This document shows positions 24,481 to 33,829 of a stretch of DNA of 64,000 nucleotides, one piece after another. Every line of letters begins with the position of its first letter. Within the stretch, counting starts at the first letter, position 1. Where the stretch lies: NCBI GenBank assembly GCA_947500385.1, contig CANMSA010000020.1, forward strand, positions 18,868 to 82,867, in the 5' to 3' direction. The position numbers and the translations under genes were made by a program. Origin of the DNA: an uncultured Flavobacteriaceae bacterium (GTDB taxonomy: Bacteria > Bacteroidota > Bacteroidia > Flavobacteriales > Flavobacteriaceae). The notes under the pieces are model-generated. The model made no database searches. It saw nothing but the letters and a program-made list of their open reading frames with translations, and had not been told where the DNA came from.

Positions 24481-25785
24481 ATGGTACGGGCCCTTACTTT
24501 TTTTCAAATTTTACCCAAAAAAACCTTTTTTGTGATTTTGGGCGTTTTATTGTGTACGGGCTGTGCTTCCACAAAAAATAGGAAGTTCGAAAAAAAATTA
24601 CGTCAGAAATTATCATCCGATGCTGCAAAAAATCAGTTCACAGGGGTAACGGTCGTAGACGCTTCCAATGGGAAAACGCTTTTTGATTTTAACGGTCAGA
24701 AGTATTTTACGCCCGCCAGCAATGTCAAAATTGCTACGCTCTACACCGCACTCCAATTACTACCGCAAAAAATTCCTTCCCTGCGGTATACCCTTCAGGG
24801 TGACACTTTATATATGGAAGGCATGGGAGATCCCACGCAATTGCACCCCTATTTTCAGGATAGTACCGTTGTACAGTTTTTAAAAACGCAGAAACACATC
24901 GCTCTAAACCTTTCCAATTTTAAGGGGGGGCGCTTTGGATCCGGTTGGGCTTGGGATGACTACAGCTATGGGTATCACCCGGAACGAGGCGGGCTTCCAT
25001 TGTATGGCAATGTGGTTACCCTTCTTAACCAAGGAACGACCAGGGTATCGCCCGTTTACTTTAAGGATAGTGTATTGAACGGTACCTTTTCAACCAATCG
25101 TGACGAGGAACGGAATCGCTTTTATTTTTCTTTGGACCGCACGGATACGATCACGATCCCCTTTAAGACAAGCACCGCGCTAACCCGCAAATTTCTCGAG
25201 AAACTTAGCACTAGAACCGTTCGGCCAATATCCAGACTGCCCGAGGGTCATAAAAAGATCCTATACAGCGTTGCTTCCGATTCGGTCTATAAAAGAATGA
25301 TGGTCGTTAGCGATAACTTTTTGGCCGAGCAATTGTTGGTGCTAGCGTCGGCTACGTTATCAGATACCTTGGAGGGCCGTTTGGCACGGGAGCATATCCT
25401 AAAAGAATATCTTTCGGATTTGGAACAAGCACCACGATGGGTAGATGGTTCTGGCCTTTCACGTTACAACCTCTTCTCTCCTCGCAGCCTCACACAGATT
25501 CTACAAAAACTCTATGCAACGGTTCCCAAAGAACGGCTGTTTGCGTTTTTTCCCATGGGCGGCGTTTCTGGCACACTGCAAGACTGGTATGGAGGTGATC
25601 AACGGCCCTATATCTACGCAAAATCAGGAAGCCTGGGCAATAACTATTGTCTCAGCGGTTACATGTTGACCCGTTCGGGCAAAACCTTGATCTTTAGTTT
25701 TATGAACAATCACTTTCGGCTACCTACGACACAAGTGAAACAACAAATGCAACTTATTTTGGAAAGCATGCGGGACCATTATTGA
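24481..25785 (+). CDS. dacB: D-alanyl-D-alanine carboxypeptidase/endopeptidase, PBP4 (S13) type
   Basis: 434 residues, lipoprotein by its LLCTGC box (lipid Cys at 28). The three penicillin-binding motifs are visible: S80-N-V-K (FTPASNVKIA), S-D-N in VVSDNFLAEQ, and K-S-G in YAKSGSLGN, a K-T-G variant. PBP4-type enzymes trim peptidoglycan stem peptides or cut cross-links. It has a normal length for the family. No operon partner; the 270 bp downstream holds no gene. Confidence 0.9.
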   Translation: MVRALTFFQILPKKTFFVILGVLLCTGCASTKNRKFEKKLRQKLSSDAAKNQFTGVTVVDASNGKTLFDFNGQKYFTPASNVKIATLYTALQLLPQKIPSLRYTLQGDTLYMEGMGDPTQLHPYFQDSTVVQFLKTQKHIALNLSNFKGGRFGSGWAWDDYSYGYHPERGGLPLYGNVVTLLNQGTTRVSPVYFKDSVLNGTFSTNRDEERNRFYFSLDRTDTITIPFKTSTALTRKFLEKLSTRTVRPISRLPEGHKKILYSVASDSVYKRMMVVSDNFLAEQLLVLASATLSDTLEGRLAREHILKEYLSDLEQAPRWVDGSGLSRYNLFSPRSLTQILQKLYATVPKERLFAFFPMGGVSGTLQDWYGGDQRPYIYAKSGSLGNNYCLSGYMLTRSGKTLIFSFMNNHFRLPTTQVKQQMQLILESMRDHY

Positions 25786-26055
25786 TGTTTTTCTGCGCTT
25801 GGAAACATTGCTCCTACCTATCCCCCCAAATATGGGAAGTATGCCAACGCCAAGACCTATACTTCCTCTTAGAGTGACAACCTATACTATTTTGTAAAAT
25901 ATCCGTATTCGGCGGCCATAAAAGGTCGATGAACTACAAATAATCGACGTTCATCTACAAAATGAGCGATTTCACAACAATAAATTTTAACAAGGTTTTT
26001 CTGTCTTTATATTCGTATTTATCTTATATAATCAATTATCCAAATCAAAATAATC

Positions 26056-27210
26056 ATGCCTACACCATTTTACTTATCGGGAAATCCCGTGATCGCAGAA
26101 GACTACTTTCGCCTTCAAGAATCGATATTTTTAAAAGAAAAACGTACCAAAAAGAAAATACTTACCCCTGCGATCGACGCAGCTAATATAGCCGAACTCA
26201 GCGAAGACTTACGAGACTTTGTATCAAAATATCTCATCCCCCTATCACTGAACAGGACCCACTTGTTCAATACCCGAAATATCACGGAACTACAAAACAA
26301 CGCCCTGGCAACGGGAGAAGCGATCGTGAATTTCAAAAAAATGAACGACTATAGAAACATCAATAAGTTTCTGGAAACAGTTAACGAAAGTTTGGTGCCT
26401 GGCGGTCTTTTCATCAATAGTATTGAGACCCATAGGGTGCGTAAGGATCGTATCCTTCAAAACATTCCCGCTATTCTCCGTTCGCCCTATTATACCCTCG
26501 ATTTTCTATATCATCGTATCATACCCAAGTTGAAATTTGTACGTCGACTTTACTTTAAGCAGACCAAGGGGTACGGACGCGTCCTTACCCGATCGGAAGC
26601 CATCGGAAGGTTATATGCATGTGGCTTCGAAATTGTAGAGGAGAAAAATATTGATGGACGATTACATTTTGTGGCAAAAAAAGTAAAAAAACCCAGTTAT
26701 GATACCAACCCTACCTACGGCCCCCTCATTTACTTAAGAAGGGTCGGCAAAGGAGGTAAAATCATTAAAGTGGCCAAGGTTCGTACCATGCATCCATACG
26801 CTGAATATCTTCAGCAATATGTTTTCAATAAAAACAATCTGAAAGAAGGAGGAAAAATCAAAGATGATTTTAGAATATCACGCATAGGGCGCATCTTCAG
26901 AAAGTATTGGATCGATGAGCTCCCTATGCTTATCAATGTGCTAAAACGCGACTTAAAATTAGTGGGGGTACGCCCAATAAGCGCTCATTACTTTAGTCTG
27001 TATCCGGAATCATTGCAACGCAAACGAACACAGTTCAAACCAGGCTTGCTTCCTCCATTCTATGCCGATATGCCCAAAACCTTAGATGATATTATACAAT
27101 CTGAACTGGCCTATCTCAATTCGTATGAAAAGCAACCCTTTTTGACCGATGTAAAGTACCTACTGAAAATTCTGAAGAACATCGTGTTCGCCGGAAAACG
27201 CAGTGCCTAA
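26056..27210 (+). CDS. Sugar transferase with methyltransferase-like N-terminus and no obvious membrane helix
   Basis: 384 residues. The C-terminal ~165 is a bacterial sugar transferase catalytic domain (PF02397): GPLIYLRRVGKGGK, KVRTMHPY, the D-E pair in IDELPMLINVLKRD, and LVGVRPI. These enzymes start glycan synthesis by moving a sugar-phosphate to undecaprenyl phosphate. The N-terminal ~200 resembles the latter half of a class I methyltransferase (FLETVNESLVPGGLFINSIETH), and the hydrophobic re-entrant helix that normally precedes the RVGK motif is not evident. Starting sugar unknown. First plus-strand gene of the polysaccharide locus, followed after 82 bp by the tyrosine kinase. Confidence 0.75.
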   Translation: MPTPFYLSGNPVIAEDYFRLQESIFLKEKRTKKKILTPAIDAANIAELSEDLRDFVSKYLIPLSLNRTHLFNTRNITELQNNALATGEAIVNFKKMNDYRNINKFLETVNESLVPGGLFINSIETHRVRKDRILQNIPAILRSPYYTLDFLYHRIIPKLKFVRRLYFKQTKGYGRVLTRSEAIGRLYACGFEIVEEKNIDGRLHFVAKKVKKPSYDTNPTYGPLIYLRRVGKGGKIIKVAKVRTMHPYAEYLQQYVFNKNNLKEGGKIKDDFRISRIGRIFRKYWIDELPMLINVLKRDLKLVGVRPISAHYFSLYPESLQRKRTQFKPGLLPPFYADMPKTLDDIIQSELAYLNSYEKQPFLTDVKYLLKILKNIVFAGKRSA

Positions 27211-27292
27211 ATTTAATATACACGTGCGTTGTAAAAAGGCAATCATCAACACGACGCGCACGAGACAGTTTAACTATTGAAACGAAAGCCGA

Positions 27293-29635
27293 ATGGAACA
27301 TGAAGAATATGATAATCAGGAACATTCGATTATCAAGGACTTACTTGAAAAATACACCTATCACTGGAAGCTATTTTTCGTCATCTTCGTATTGAGTTTT
27401 ACAGCGGCCTTCTTTTACCTGCGTTACACGCAAAAGACCTATAAGGTTTCTGCAAGTATTTTGATCAAAGTAGAAAAAAACGGCATCTTTTCCGAGTTAT
27501 CCGCACTGGAAGACCTTTCTGTGTTTAAAAATGTAAACCACGAAGTAGAGAACGAAATCGAAATCTTAAAGTCACGACCACTCATGGAAAAAGTGGTCAA
27601 GGAATTGAACCTGAACATTCAATACCATACCAAAACCCAGTATACGAAACGAATGGTTGAGATTACCGAAGACGTACCTATCAAGGTCTCTTTTCTCGAC
27701 GCCACCCAATACGAAAAAAGCGGCCGTTTTGTGGTGTCGCTCTTGTCCGATACCGAATTCGAACTACTTAGCCTAGATGGGAAACGCATTAAAAAAGGAA
27801 TCGTAGGAGAACCCTTGGAAAGTGATTTAGGAGATTTTGTGCTTCATTTGAACCACCCCTTGAATCCAGAGTACATCGGCCAACATCTTTACGTAACCCT
27901 TTTTTCGCTCGTCGATGCCGTAGAAAGCTACAAATCCCGTATTCATGTAGGTATAAACGATCTTAAAAGTACCGTGGTACTTTTATCCATGAACTCCCGA
28001 TCCAAAAAAAGGGCTAAGAATATCCTTTCTTCCCTGATCAAAGAATATAACAGAAGTATTATCATCGATAAGAATCAGATCATAGAAAATACCTCGGAGT
28101 TCATAAAACAACGATTGGACATCATTAACAAGGAACTGGCCGGACTCGAGAAAAACCTGGAATCCTTTAAAAAGAAAAACAACCTTACCGACCTACCGAC
28201 AGAAGCCTCTATCTTTTTACAGAACGAATCTCAAAATGAGAAAATAATGATAGGGAATTCGGTACAACAAGAGTTGGTAAATCTGGTACTTGACTTCATC
28301 GACAACAAAAAGGGAGACTTGCTGCCTGCCACACTGGGGTTCGAAGACCGCACCGTAGCGGAACTTATCGTTAAATACAATGATGTGGCCGTAGAACGGA
28401 ATAGGATCGCCAGAAGTTCCGGCGGTAAAAACCCCGTTTTGATGATACTCAACGAAAAGCTGAAAGTACAGGAAGAAAGTCTACGTCAAAGCCTTAACAA
28501 TCTTCAAACAACCCTCGATTCTGAATACGACGGCTATGATCAGCGAGACATCAACCTTCATGCAAAGCTTGGAAGTCTCCCTACGAAAGAACGTAAACTG
28601 CGCGATATTCAACGGCAACAACAAATAAAGGAGACCTTGTTTCTATATCTTTTGGAAAAAAGCGAGGAAGCGGCCATTTCTTTGGCCGCTACCGCTACGA
28701 ACGCAAAGATTATAGAAGCGCCTTTTACCTCTGCGGTACCCGTAAATCCGAAAAGCAACAAAACCTATCTCTCGGCTTTTTTGGCCGGACTGTTAATACC
28801 GATCGTTTTATTGCTCATTAAAGATACGCTAGATACCAAGGTGAACGATATCAAAAGCCTACGAAGGGCATTGCCCCTGCCATTATTGGGAGATATTCCG
28901 AGCTCTAAACAACCCAGCAAAATCCTAGACTTGGACAGGGACCAATCGGATGTTGCCGAATCGTTTCGGCTATTGGACATTAACTTAAACTTTCTGCTAT
29001 CACAAAATGCCCATGCACCCAAGACGATATTGATTACTTCCACCCGTAAGGGGGAGGGCAAATCATTTGTGGCCTGTAACCTGGCCATTACCCTAGCGCG
29101 TTCTGAAAAGAGGGTGGCCTTGTTGGAAATGGATCTTCGGTCCCCCATGATTCGAAGGCATTTGGGCATCAAAGCGAAAACAGGATTGACCAACTTCATC
29201 AAAGACCCCAACTTATCCCTTTCCGATATCACTATAAAAATGGAAGGACTCCATAACCTGGATGTCATTACTTCAGGAACCACCCCTCCAAACCCAGCCG
29301 AGTTGTTAAAGAGTACCCGCGTGGATAAAATGTTCAAAGAACTAAAAGAAAACTATGATTACATTATCATTGATACCCCTCCGGTAAGTTTGGTGGCCGA
29401 TACATTGTTACTTGGGGTCTATGCCGATTTATGCGCCTATATTGTGCGTTTCAACTATTCGGACAAACGCATGCTCGATTACGCAAAAAACCTGTATCAA
29501 GAAAAACGATTTAAGAGCATGGCCCTTCTTGTAAATGATGTGGATTACAAAAAGACGTATGGGTACGGGTATGGGTACGGATATGGATATGGATACGGGG
29601 AAAAAACTAAAAAATCGTTCTTCTCCCTTAATTAA
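27293..29635 (+). CDS. wzc: Wzc-type polysaccharide co-polymerase/tyrosine autokinase
   Basis: 780 residues. A Wzz/PCP domain at about 15-500 has two membrane helices (about 30-48 and again near 485-505) around a large periplasmic coiled-coil region. A BY-kinase domain follows with Walker A TSTRKGEGKS near 585, Walker A' LLEMDLRSP and Walker B YIIIDTPP. The C-terminus is a tyrosine/glycine run (about 760-775, YG repeated seven times) that would be the autophosphorylation cluster. It controls polysaccharide chain length and export. Its stop is 7 bp from the convergent SGNH-gene stop. Confidence 0.92.
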   Translation: MEHEEYDNQEHSIIKDLLEKYTYHWKLFFVIFVLSFTAAFFYLRYTQKTYKVSASILIKVEKNGIFSELSALEDLSVFKNVNHEVENEIEILKSRPLMEKVVKELNLNIQYHTKTQYTKRMVEITEDVPIKVSFLDATQYEKSGRFVVSLLSDTEFELLSLDGKRIKKGIVGEPLESDLGDFVLHLNHPLNPEYIGQHLYVTLFSLVDAVESYKSRIHVGINDLKSTVVLLSMNSRSKKRAKNILSSLIKEYNRSIIIDKNQIIENTSEFIKQRLDIINKELAGLEKNLESFKKKNNLTDLPTEASIFLQNESQNEKIMIGNSVQQELVNLVLDFIDNKKGDLLPATLGFEDRTVAELIVKYNDVAVERNRIARSSGGKNPVLMILNEKLKVQEESLRQSLNNLQTTLDSEYDGYDQRDINLHAKLGSLPTKERKLRDIQRQQQIKETLFLYLLEKSEEAAISLAATATNAKIIEAPFTSAVPVNPKSNKTYLSAFLAGLLIPIVLLLIKDTLDTKVNDIKSLRRALPLPLLGDIPSSKQPSKILDLDRDQSDVAESFRLLDINLNFLLSQNAHAPKTILITSTRKGEGKSFVACNLAITLARSEKRVALLEMDLRSPMIRRHLGIKAKTGLTNFIKDPNLSLSDITIKMEGLHNLDVITSGTTPPNPAELLKSTRVDKMFKELKENYDYIIIDTPPVSLVADTLLLGVYADLCAYIVRFNYSDKRMLDYAKNLYQEKRFKSMALLVNDVDYKKTYGYGYGYGYGYGYGEKTKKSFFSLN

Positions 29636-29642
29636 AGCTCAC

Positions 29643-30566
29643 CTATCTAATCGCCAGAGGGCTAGGCACTTCCTTACGCAATAATTGTATCAATTTCTTG
29701 GTATGGGTCTTTCTACCTTCGGCATTTAAATGGTATACATTGTCAAAAAAAGATGCATTGGGATAGGTAAAGTCTTCTAGAGAAGTAATCAACCTTATTT
29801 TCATTTCTTTACGTAAACTTGCATCCAAGGATACCAATGCATTTTTATTCTTGTTATACTCATCTTGTTCATAAGGGCTATAGGCATATATTACTTTGAA
29901 CCCCTTTTGTTGCGCGTATTCATGAAAGGCATTCAGCACTTTAATTTCTTCTTCCTTATTTGCGTCAATGACATAGCGGCTTCCCCGAATTGCCGGGTTT
30001 TCCATCTTCAAATGTTTGATACCATCCCCGTACTTATTGAAATCTGTTCTAGCATATGCCTCCCGATTCTTGGTTGCGTAGTTGGTAATCAGCTTTTTAA
30101 ACATCATATGGCGGTACTCTAAAAACAAGCCAACACCTTTTGAATGCTCCTCACAATAGTGCAGCGCCGAATGATGATAGTAGGAACTTAACAAATGTAA
30201 ATCGTGCTCCCCTTCCCTATCCATGAAATACTCTAGTGACAAGAGCACTACGTCTCCTCTTTTTGCTACATGTTTCACTTCGTTTAGGATGAAATTCAAT
30301 CCCAAATGTGCACGTAAACCCAGATTGGCTACCGGTATATGCAGGTGTTTTTCGAGTTGTTCACTATCGACCCCAAAAACCAAGTTGGAGCCTCCTGCCA
30401 ATATCAATACAGGTTCCTGTATACTTTTTACCCGTTGGTGTTTATCGACCATCGCGGCCATAAATTCCGAACTGTTCTTACCGTCTTCCTCTAAAAAGAA
30501 AAAGAGCATCATAACCGCGGCGCAAATGCCTAAAAAAAAGCCTGTTTTGTAGATAAAGTTTCTCAT
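29643..30566 (-). CDS. SGNH-hydrolase-like O-acetylation partner (AlgJ/AlgX-type role)
   Basis: 307 residues from the ATG at 30566, chosen because it overlaps the MBOAT stop by one base (TAATG) and opens a membrane anchor (about 8-25). The periplasmic domain has block-I AGGSN (Ser at 60) and a late D-N-V-Y-H (catalytic Asp/His-like), consistent with an SGNH fold. Together with the MBOAT protein it would transfer acetyl groups to the polysaccharide outside the membrane. Last gene of the minus-strand polysaccharide run. Confidence 0.7.
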   Translation of the reverse strand: MRNFIYKTGFFLGICAAVMMLFFFLEEDGKNSSEFMAAMVDKHQRVKSIQEPVLILAGGSNLVFGVDSEQLEKHLHIPVANLGLRAHLGLNFILNEVKHVAKRGDVVLLSLEYFMDREGEHDLHLLSSYYHHSALHYCEEHSKGVGLFLEYRHMMFKKLITNYATKNREAYARTDFNKYGDGIKHLKMENPAIRGSRYVIDANKEEEIKVLNAFHEYAQQKGFKVIYAYSPYEQDEYNKNKNALVSLDASLRKEMKIRLITSLEDFTYPNASFFDNVYHLNAEGRKTHTKKLIQLLRKEVPSPLAIR

Positions 30567-32002
30567 TAGAATTGAAAGTATATAAATTGTTGTTCTTGCC
30601 CGGCGTAATAAAAAATGGTAGCCAATAGCAAGCCATATGCGACCCACCTTGGATATATATGAAAGCTTGTTTTTATATTTTCGATGGCATATTCCCGTTT
30701 TCTACCCATCCATTCCACAAGCAGGAAAACAAGCAGTAATAGCAGCATTTTTTTGGGAAAAACCTCTGGGTACCGCAATAGTGACATCGAAAATATCTCG
30801 GCTAAATAGGACAGTGCATGGGCCATATTCTCGGCCCTAAAAAACACCCAGGCCAACATGGTCAATGCGAAGGTGCTACCCATTTGCAAGACCTCCTTGA
30901 AAGAGGGCAGCCAGCGGTCTTGCGCAACCATGTCCAAGTTTTTTCGATTGTTGCCCAACAGTAAAAGTGGAAGAAAGTAAACGGCATTCAATGCGCCCCA
31001 GACGATGAACGTCCAATTGGCGCCATGCCAAAAACCGCTCACCAAAAAGATGGCGAAGGTGTTGCGTACTTTCATCCAAGTACCGCCCCTACTACCCCCC
31101 AATGGGATATACAAATAATCGCGAAACCAAGTGGATAAGGAAATATGCCATCGTCGCCAAAACTCGGCAATATCACGCGAGAAATATGGAAATGCAAAAT
31201 TACGGTTCAGGTGAAAACCAAAAAGACGGGAGGTACCGATCGCGATGTCGGAATATCCAGAGAAGTCACAATAGATTTGAAAGGTAAAAAACAACGCTCC
31301 AAGTACCAAGGTACTTCCTGAAAACATTTCAGAGCCATTAAAAATGGTATTCGCATAGGTCGCACAGGTATCGGCAATCACGATTTTTTTGAAAAGTCCC
31401 CATAGAATTTGCCGAAGGCCATCGACCGCCTTATCATGTTCAAACACACGGGGTTTTTTAAACTGTGGCAAAAGGTTCGTTGCCCGCTCGATAGGGCCTG
31501 CCACCAGCTGGGGAAAGAAACATACGAAAGCTGAAAAAGCCATAAAATCGTTGGTCGGTTCCAATTTGCGCCGATAGATATCAATGGAGTAACTCAGGGT
31601 CTGAAAAGTGTAAAAACTAATGCCTACCGGTAGTATAATATTTAAGGTATTGGCTTGTATCGAAGTACCAAAAAAGGAAAAGGCAGCGACAAAATTCTCC
31701 AAAAAGAAATTGTAGTACTTGAAAAATCCAAGGAGACCAAGATTGACTATAATGCTGGTCCACAATAACAATTTTCGCCGAAGTGGCAGTTCGCTTTTCC
31801 CCAATCCGATCCCTACGAAATAATCGACGATCGTACTAAAAACAATAAGTGAGAGAAACTTCCAATCCCACCAGCCATAAAAGACATAACTGGCAAGGAC
31901 GACCACCAAATTTTGCAATCGCAGCTGCCGCTGCACAACAAACCAGTAGACCACAAAAACAAGGGGCAGAAAAATCGCAAAATCGAGAGAGTTAAAAATC
32001 AT
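30566..32002 (-). CDS. MBOAT-family O-acyltransferase (AlgI-like)
   Basis: 478 residues with about 10 membrane segments. The catalytic-type histidine sits in SGFWHGANWTFIVWG near residue 322, with the upstream CDFSGYSDIAIG and FWRRWHISLSTWFRDY motifs of AlgI relatives. It would pass acetyl groups across the membrane to the SGNH partner for O-acetylation of the exported glycan. One-base overlap with that partner's start; 3 bp after the deacetylase-like gene. Confidence 0.9.
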   Translation of the reverse strand: MIFNSLDFAIFLPLVFVVYWFVVQRQLRLQNLVVVLASYVFYGWWDWKFLSLIVFSTIVDYFVGIGLGKSELPLRRKLLLWTSIIVNLGLLGFFKYYNFFLENFVAAFSFFGTSIQANTLNIILPVGISFYTFQTLSYSIDIYRRKLEPTNDFMAFSAFVCFFPQLVAGPIERATNLLPQFKKPRVFEHDKAVDGLRQILWGLFKKIVIADTCATYANTIFNGSEMFSGSTLVLGALFFTFQIYCDFSGYSDIAIGTSRLFGFHLNRNFAFPYFSRDIAEFWRRWHISLSTWFRDYLYIPLGGSRGGTWMKVRNTFAIFLVSGFWHGANWTFIVWGALNAVYFLPLLLLGNNRKNLDMVAQDRWLPSFKEVLQMGSTFALTMLAWVFFRAENMAHALSYLAEIFSMSLLRYPEVFPKKMLLLLLVFLLVEWMGRKREYAIENIKTSFHIYPRWVAYGLLLATIFYYAGQEQQFIYFQF

Positions 32003-32005
32003 ACA

Positions 32006-32764
32006 TCAGGCTTTTACGAAAAAGTGTTGTTTTACCACGTTTTTAATATTTTGTAAAACGAGTTCTTTCCCCCACCCTATGGGATTATTGTGCCAGCGTT
32101 GTGGATGAAACGTGAACATGGCATTCTCAGGAAACAAACCGGCTTCGAGCGCACGTATGATATCATGCGTGGTATGAAACCGTTCTGTAAAACGGGTCTG
32201 TACCTTATCGCGTACGCTTGTGGCGTGCCCATCCCATTTACGCCCGGTATCGGTCAAATAAAAGGTACTATTATAATCTACATCAAAATAAGGTTCCCCA
32301 AGGATGTCGTAATCTTTATAATCATAGGTATTCCAGAGGTCCTTAGAATCATATTTTGACAAGGGACTCCCATGCATGCAGATAGTAGCTACGGGCACCA
32401 AAGATCGCAGGGCTTCCAAGTTTTTCACAAAATCCCGTATTCCCCGTTCCATATTGCCCTTGCAGGTGGTCAAACATTCATAATGGTACCCTACTTCGTG
32501 CCCAAGATCCGCGATCTGATGGATGCAATCAACGTCCCAACTTTCAGGAACAGCTCGAAAATAGTAGCTGCCCTTTATCCCGAACTCGGCCTGAATTTTA
32601 GCAAAGGTCAAGGAATTATGCGGCAGCAGATCTACATCGTGCCGAAGTACGATACTCTTTCTTTTTGCTTCCAAAAGGTGCTGTTCGAATGTCTGAAAAT
32701 TATAGGATTGCCAAATGAGGGTTTCCAATAAAGTGCGGTATGTTTTAATGGTAAAATCGGTCAT
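32006..32764 (-). CDS. Polysaccharide deacetylase-like (NodB-type) protein
   Basis: 252 residues, soluble, with no signal peptide. Motif 1 reads RHDVDLLPHN (metal-binding Asp/His equivalents) and motif 2 DLGHEVGYHYECL (spaced His pair). A late FHPQRWHNN is a further His-rich segment. The family removes N-acetyl groups from glycans, but the missing export signal suggests that the substrate is a cytoplasmic or lipid-linked sugar (inference). Its ATG overlaps the DUF354 stop by 4 bp, showing translational coupling. Confidence 0.75.
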   Translation of the reverse strand: MTDFTIKTYRTLLETLIWQSYNFQTFEQHLLEAKRKSIVLRHDVDLLPHNSLTFAKIQAEFGIKGSYYFRAVPESWDVDCIHQIADLGHEVGYHYECLTTCKGNMERGIRDFVKNLEALRSLVPVATICMHGSPLSKYDSKDLWNTYDYKDYDILGEPYFDVDYNSTFYLTDTGRKWDGHATSVRDKVQTRFTERFHTTHDIIRALEAGLFPENAMFTFHPQRWHNNPIGWGKELVLQNIKNVVKQHFFVKA

Positions 32765-33828
32765 TTGAATTGGTATTGATAGTGGGGGTTCTTTACTAGG
32801 GTATTTTTACTATTGGGATAGTTTTCGACAAACCACACCATCAATGCGGTCAGGTCTATTTTATCGGCAAGCATTTTTAAACGTCTTTTTCGGAAGGTAT
32901 TTTTGAGATCTTTGGTCTTTTCTATTTCCAAAATTTTGTCAAACACACCTTCCTCGCTTTGGAAATTGTAGACGAGGCCATACTTTTCCTGATCTTCGTT
33001 ATAGGCTCTTCGAATCGTATTCACGTAAATTGCCGCAGTTCCCAGGACACCCGATTCAGCGGCCATAGTGGCCCCTTCGCCCACGAAAAACTCGGCTCCC
33101 GATAACACCTCGTGAATCTGCTCCGGGGCTATTTTAATCTTAAAGGGTTCGTATTTCGGTGGCAAAGCGCCTTCCGCTGTAATAAACACACGATACTTGC
33201 CCGCAAGGTAATCGATGATTTTTGCTTTTTCCTGTTCAGAAAACCCGTTTTGTCCCTTGTCGTGCGACGCATTCCATGAGACAAATCGTAAGATGACATA
33301 CTTCTCATTTTCCTTTAGATCTAAAATTTCGGACGCAGTTCCCCTTGGTTTAAAATAGTTGGGATGCAAATAGGCCAGTTCGTGATAGGATTGGTATCGA
33401 ATCTGCTTATTTCCCAAATCCTCAAAGAGCACATCGGGTGTGAGGACAGCGCTGGTGAAGGGCAAATAAATCTTCATTTGTTCCCAATTACCCGAATCTT
33501 CTAGGGACACATGGGGCTTGCGAAGCAAAAATGCGGCATGGGCGGCATAGGGTGACCCATGGCTTAAGAAAAGGTCTGGTTTGAATCGTAGGGCATGCAC
33601 CCATTCCAAGAAGTCAAATTTTAGTAAACCGTAAAGCTTGCCAAATGTGGTATTGAACTTTTTCCCGAAAGAGATGAAATCAAACCCCTCTGCCTTGATC
33701 AATTCTACCTCAAACTCTTTTTGACGGCAGGTAAACAAAATTTGATGTCCCTTCTGAATCATTCGTTGTGCAAAATGTTTGAACAAATGCACATGGCCCG
33801 GATGGCCTATATCTATTAAAATTCGCAT
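32761..33828 (-). CDS. DUF354 protein (GT-B-like)
   Basis: 355 residues of the DUF354 family: MRILIDIGHPGHVHLFKHF start, then a Rossmann-like N-half (LFLSHGSPYAAHAAF) and a C-half with GEGATMAAESGVLGTAAIYVNT, the pattern shared with UDP-GlcNAc epimerases and GT-B glycosyltransferases. Likely binds a nucleotide-sugar; reaction unknown. Overlaps the deacetylase-like gene by 4 bp and sits one base after the FemAB-like gene. Confidence 0.8.
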   Translation of the reverse strand: MRILIDIGHPGHVHLFKHFAQRMIQKGHQILFTCRQKEFEVELIKAEGFDFISFGKKFNTTFGKLYGLLKFDFLEWVHALRFKPDLFLSHGSPYAAHAAFLLRKPHVSLEDSGNWEQMKIYLPFTSAVLTPDVLFEDLGNKQIRYQSYHELAYLHPNYFKPRGTASEILDLKENEKYVILRFVSWNASHDKGQNGFSEQEKAKIIDYLAGKYRVFITAEGALPPKYEPFKIKIAPEQIHEVLSGAEFFVGEGATMAAESGVLGTAAIYVNTIRRAYNEDQEKYGLVYNFQSEEGVFDKILEIEKTKDLKNTFRKRRLKMLADKIDLTALMVWFVENYPNSKNTLVKNPHYQYQFK

Positions 33829-33829
33829 G

